A stretch of DNA of 17,358 bases from the NCBI GenBank assembly GCA_049974825.1, contig JBNGDJ010000049.1, positions 1 through 17,358 on the forward strand, written 5' to 3'. Below are positions 14,884 to 17,358 of this stretch, in pieces (the stretch's first letter is position 1; every line of letters begins with the position of its first letter). The stretch is from JBKHDT01 sp049974825 (GTDB lineage Bacteria > Pseudomonadota > Gammaproteobacteria > Halothiobacillales > Halothiobacillaceae). The translations under genes and the position numbers were made by a program. Below the pieces are notes generated by a model, which saw nothing but the letters and a program-made list of their open reading frames with translations, ran no database searches and was not told the origin of the DNA.

Positions 14884-15956
14884 ATGGATCACGATCAGAA
14901 CTACAAGAACCTGATTCTGGATTATCCTCGTGAAGCGCTTGCCTTCTTTGCGGCGTCGGAAGCCCAGTCGATCGATTCGGATGCCCGCATTGTTCCGGTC
15001 CGCGAAGAGCAGCTCAAGGAACGGCTGGGTGAGCGTTTCCGCGAACTGGATGTGCCGTTGCTTGTGGAATGGGGCGATGGCCGGCGCAGTGCGTTGCTGT
15101 TCGTGCTTGAGGAAGAGACCGACCCGCGGCGATTTTCCATACACCGGCTTGCGCATTACTGCCTTGACCTGAGCGCGCTGTTTGGCACCGAGCGGGTGGT
15201 GCCCGTGGTAATTTTTCTGCATCCGGGGCGGTATCCAGAGCAACTTCGGCTTGGCAGCGAAAACCGGGACTACCTGCAGTTTTCCTATCTCTCGACGGCG
15301 CTGTTCTCCACCCCGGCCCGGCAGCACATGGACAGCCGCAATATCGTGGCCCGGCTGACTCTGCCAGGCATGGCCTACCCGCCTGAAGACAAGCTGGCGA
15401 TTTATGCGGCGGCCACCCGTGGCCTGATGGAACTGGAAACCGACCCCGAGCGTCGACTCAAGTACGCGGACTTTATCGACATCTACACTGCGCTGGACGA
15501 AAATGAACTTGCACGATACCAGCGTGAGTATGTACAGGAGCACCGAGCCATGACCGCACTTTCCGTTCGCATGAGGGAGGAAGGCATTCAGTTGGGCATG
15601 CAACAAGGCATGCAGCAGGGCATGCAACAAGGCATGCAGAAGGGTGAGGCTGAACTGCTGTTGCGTCTGGTCCGAAGCAAGTTTGNNNNNNNNNNNNNNN
15701 NNNNNNNNNNNNNNNNNNNNNNNNNNNNNNNNNNNNNNNNNNNNNNNNNNNNNNNNNNNNNNNNNNNNNNNNNNNNNNNNNNNNNGGCATGCAGAAGGGT
15801 GAGGCTGAACTGCTGTTGCGTCTGGTCCGAAGCAAGTTTGGTCCCCGGGTCGCGCAGCAATACGAGGAGCGTATCCGGCAGGCGGACCTTCAGATGCTGG
15901 AGCGCTGGGGTGATGCCATTCTCGAGGTGCGGACCGTAGAAGAGCTGTTCGAGTAG
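14884..15956 (+). CDS. Rpn/DUF4351-type nuclease, contains assembly gap
   Basis: This gene belongs to the recombination-promoting nuclease (Rpn, putative transposase/PD-(D/E)XK) group with a C-terminal DUF4351 domain. The start MDHDQNYKNLILDYPREA is typical; GGGAGGGG precedes the ATG at 14884. Core residues may be Asp56 and the Glu76-Glu77-Glu78 segment before the FSIHRLAHY helix (84-92); the usual Q/K at the third position is Glu, so activity is not certain. Four-residue G-[MI]-Q-x repeats span about 234-253. DUF4351 follows, ending EVRTVEELFE. The 100 Ns are flanked by an identical 55-bp sequence; joining at that overlap restores one frame of 305 residues. Rpn proteins act as toxins against phage and can carry an internal antitoxin. 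It sits between hemA and prfA. Confidence 0.85.
15550..15956 (+). CDS. Possible internally started RpnS-like small protein
   Basis: An ATG in the same frame as the nuclease (Met223, MTALSVRMREEG) has AGGAG 9 nt upstream (15536-15540), inside the coding sequence. Translation from it would give about 83 residues once the gap is closed at the 55-bp overlap: the GMQQ-type repeats plus DUF4351. In studied Rpn systems, a separately translated C-terminal piece (RpnS) blocks the toxic full-length protein, and its helix holds four-residue repeats of variable number. The layout here agrees with that; actual internal initiation is inferred. Confidence 0.5.
15583..15642 (+). repeat. Tandem 12-nt repeat (five units)
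   Basis: Units start at 15583, 15595, 15607, 15619 and 15631, each of the form GGCATGCARCAR or close to it, encoding Gly-Met/Ile-Gln-Leu/Gln/Lys. The true number is uncertain because the assembly breaks just downstream. Confidence 0.9.
15631..15685 (+). repeat. 55-bp direct repeat before the gap
   Basis: This sequence is identical to 15786-15840 on the other side of the N run. An exact 55-bp match abutting both ends of a gap is what overlapping contig ends from a k=55 assembly graph look like, so the second copy is probably an artefact. Confidence 0.9.
15686..15785. other. Assembly gap (100 N) at repeats
   Basis: A 100-base placeholder between two copies of the same 55-bp end. The real distance may be minus 55 (simple overlap), or may contain extra repeat units that the assembler could not count. 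Confidence 0.95.
15786..15840 (+). repeat. 55-bp direct repeat after the gap
   Basis: Exact second copy of 15631-15685. Sequence from 15841 onward continues the nuclease reading frame directly from the end of the first copy. Confidence 0.9.
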
Positions 15957-16159
15957 TTGAAGCTCGGGCTCGGATCACTCCGTACCCTGCCACACAAGGC
16001 AATCTCCCTGGGGCATGGATGTCTCACCGCACAATGATGCAAGCCTCTGAGTTGCCGGTTATGGCCCGGTTATTGTGTTTCGCTGGAGCATCATCCCAAC
16101 ACCGTTAAAATGCCGCAGATTTTCTGCCATCTGCCCGCCTTTCGATATTCCACAACAGC

Positions 16160-17248
16160 ATGTTCCAACCGGCCCTGATTGAAAAACTCGACGCGCTTTG
16201 TGCCCGATTCGAAGAGCTGACCCGGCTGCTGGGTGAGCCTGACGTGATCAATGACACGGCCCGGTTCGGCAAGCTTTCGCGGGAGTATGCGCGGCTGGAA
16301 ACGCTGGTGGAGACGAGACGGCAGTGGCAGTTGGCCCAGCAGGCTTGCGACGAGGCGCGGATCATGGCGCAGGATGGCGACCCGGAGCTGGCCGAGATGG
16401 CGCGCCAGGAAATGGGTATCGCGCAGGAACGGATCGAGACGCTTGAATCGGAGCTCAAGGCCCTGCTGGTGCCCCGGGACCCGGCGGATGACGGGAACCT
16501 GTTCCTTGAGATTCGCGCCGGGACCGGGGGGGATGAGGCGGCGATCTTTGCCGGGGATCTGCTGCGGATGTACGGCCGGTATGCCGAGCAGCGGGGCTGG
16601 CAGATGGAGACGATATCGGCCAGCGCCGGCGAGCAGGGCGGGTTTCGCGAGGTGATCGTTCGCGTGCAGGGCGCAGGCGCCTACTCGGCACTCAAGTTTG
16701 AGTCGGGGGCGCATCGTGTCCAGCGTGTTCCCCAGACGGAAACGCAGGGACGAATCCATACCTCCGCGGCCACGGTGGCCGTGCTTCCGGAGCTTGAGTC
16801 TGCCGATCAAATCCGGCTTGATCCCTCGGATCTGAAGGTGGACACGTTTCGGGCTTCCGGTGCCGGGGGGCAGCATGTCAACAAGACCGATTCGGCGATC
16901 CGTATTACCCACCTGCCGACCGGCACCGTGGTCGAATGTCAGGACGAGCGTTCGCAGCACAAGAATCGTGCGCGCGCCATGAGTTTGTTGGCCGCCCGGC
17001 TGGCTGATGCCGAACGCAGCCGGCGCGAGAGCGAGCAGGCAGCCACCCGCAAAGCACTGGTAGGCAGTGGTGACCGTTCCGAACGGATTCGTACCTACAA
17101 TTTTCCGCAGGGACGGATTACCGATCACCGCATCAACCTGACGCTGTACCAGCTCGACCGAGTCATGGCAGGGGATCTGGCCCCGGTGATCGAGCCGCTG
17201 CAGCAGGCGCATCAGGCCGAACTGCTTGAGGAGCTGGCCCACGAATGA
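16160..17248 (+). CDS. prfA: Peptide chain release factor 1
   Basis: RF1 recognises UAA and UAG in the ribosomal A site and triggers peptide release. The 362 residues are full length. The codon-reading tripeptide is Pro-Gln-Thr (191-193, in RVPQTETQGRIHTS), fitting the P-x-T of RF1 rather than the SPF of RF2. The catalytic Gly-Gly-Gln is at 236-238 in SGAGGQHVNKTDSAIR, and the N-terminal helical domain is intact. The ATG at 16160 lacks a clear Shine-Dalgarno sequence. A 203-nt spacer precedes it, containing a -10-like TTAAAAT (16105-16111) with no good -35, so prfA may have its own promoter now that another gene separates it from hemA. Its stop overlaps prmC as ATGA. Confidence 0.97.
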   Translation: MFQPALIEKLDALCARFEELTRLLGEPDVINDTARFGKLSREYARLETLVETRRQWQLAQQACDEARIMAQDGDPELAEMARQEMGIAQERIETLESELKALLVPRDPADDGNLFLEIRAGTGGDEAAIFAGDLLRMYGRYAEQRGWQMETISASAGEQGGFREVIVRVQGAGAYSALKFESGAHRVQRVPQTETQGRIHTSAATVAVLPELESADQIRLDPSDLKVDTFRASGAGGQHVNKTDSAIRITHLPTGTVVECQDERSQHKNRARAMSLLAARLADAERSRRESEQAATRKALVGSGDRSERIRTYNFPQGRITDHRINLTLYQLDRVMAGDLAPVIEPLQQAHQAELLEELAHE

Positions 17249-17358
17249 AGGTGGCCGAGGCGCTGCGTCATGGCAGGAAGTGGCTCGGTTCGGACGAGGC
17301 CGCTGCGGTGGATGCCCGGCACTTGCTGGGTCACTGCTGCGGCCTGGACCACGCGGGG
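17245..17358 (+). CDS. prmC: Release-factor glutamine methyltransferase, N-terminus only
   Basis: The ATG at 17245 overlaps the prfA stop (ATGA). The 38 residues to the window edge (start MKVAEALRHGRKWL, then VDARHLLGHCCGL) fit the N-terminal helical domain of PrmC (HemK), which methylates the Gln of the release-factor GGQ motif. The call rests on this pattern and on the conserved prfA-prmC order; the catalytic NPPY part lies outside the window. Confidence 0.8.
   Translation, partial: MKVAEALRHGRKWLGSDEAAAVDARHLLGHCCGLDHAG

Noticed and set aside
15583..15642. CRISPR-like array
   Set aside because: The 12-nt units are contiguous, without spacers, and encode in-frame protein repeats.

Overview
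The window is GC-rich DNA from a draft assembly, with two 100-base N runs. It most likely comes from a gammaproteobacterium: the right half carries an alaC-hom pair and hemA, prfA and prmC in an order and with protein sequences typical of that class. I cannot name the genus.

Layout. Positions 1-638 hold no gene I can support; the stretch is locally AT-rich (29% G+C at 221-310) and has two clear inverted repeats. Positions 639-8408 are a minus-strand defence island, read right to left: hsdR (type I restriction and translocation), hsdM (N6-adenine methylase), hsdS (two-domain specificity subunit), an Abi_2/AbiF-like HEPN RNase gene broken by an assembly gap, a two-tier stem-loop, then a NucS-like PD-(D/E)XK nuclease gene. 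hsdM/hsdS overlap as GTGA and hsdS/abi as TGATG, so the abortive-infection gene is translationally tied to the restriction-modification operon. Positions 8409-9036 are a gene-free spacer between divergent units, with a sigma-70-like promoter facing right.

From 9037 on, all genes are on the plus strand and mostly housekeeping. alaC (alanine transaminase) and hom (homoserine dehydrogenase) overlap by 4 nt. They are followed closely by a membrane GT2 glycosyltransferase of the ArnC/GtrB/DPM1-like type and a PAP2 phosphatase (TTGA overlap), probably both acting on lipid-linked substrates. Then comes hemA (glutamyl-tRNA reductase). The common hemA-prfA-prmC series is interrupted by an Rpn/DUF4351-type nuclease gene. 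prfA (release factor 1) and the first 38 codons of prmC (its glutamine methyltransferase, ATGA overlap) close the window.

The most interesting item is the Rpn-like gene at 14884-15956. It has tandem 12-nt (four-residue) repeats near its C-terminus, an internal ATG at 15550 preceded by a Shine-Dalgarno sequence, and an assembly gap at the repeats. This matches the gene-within-gene Rpn toxin/antitoxin architecture (RpnL/RpnS). The second is the AbiF-like gene inside the type I operon, with a structured element just after its stop codon.
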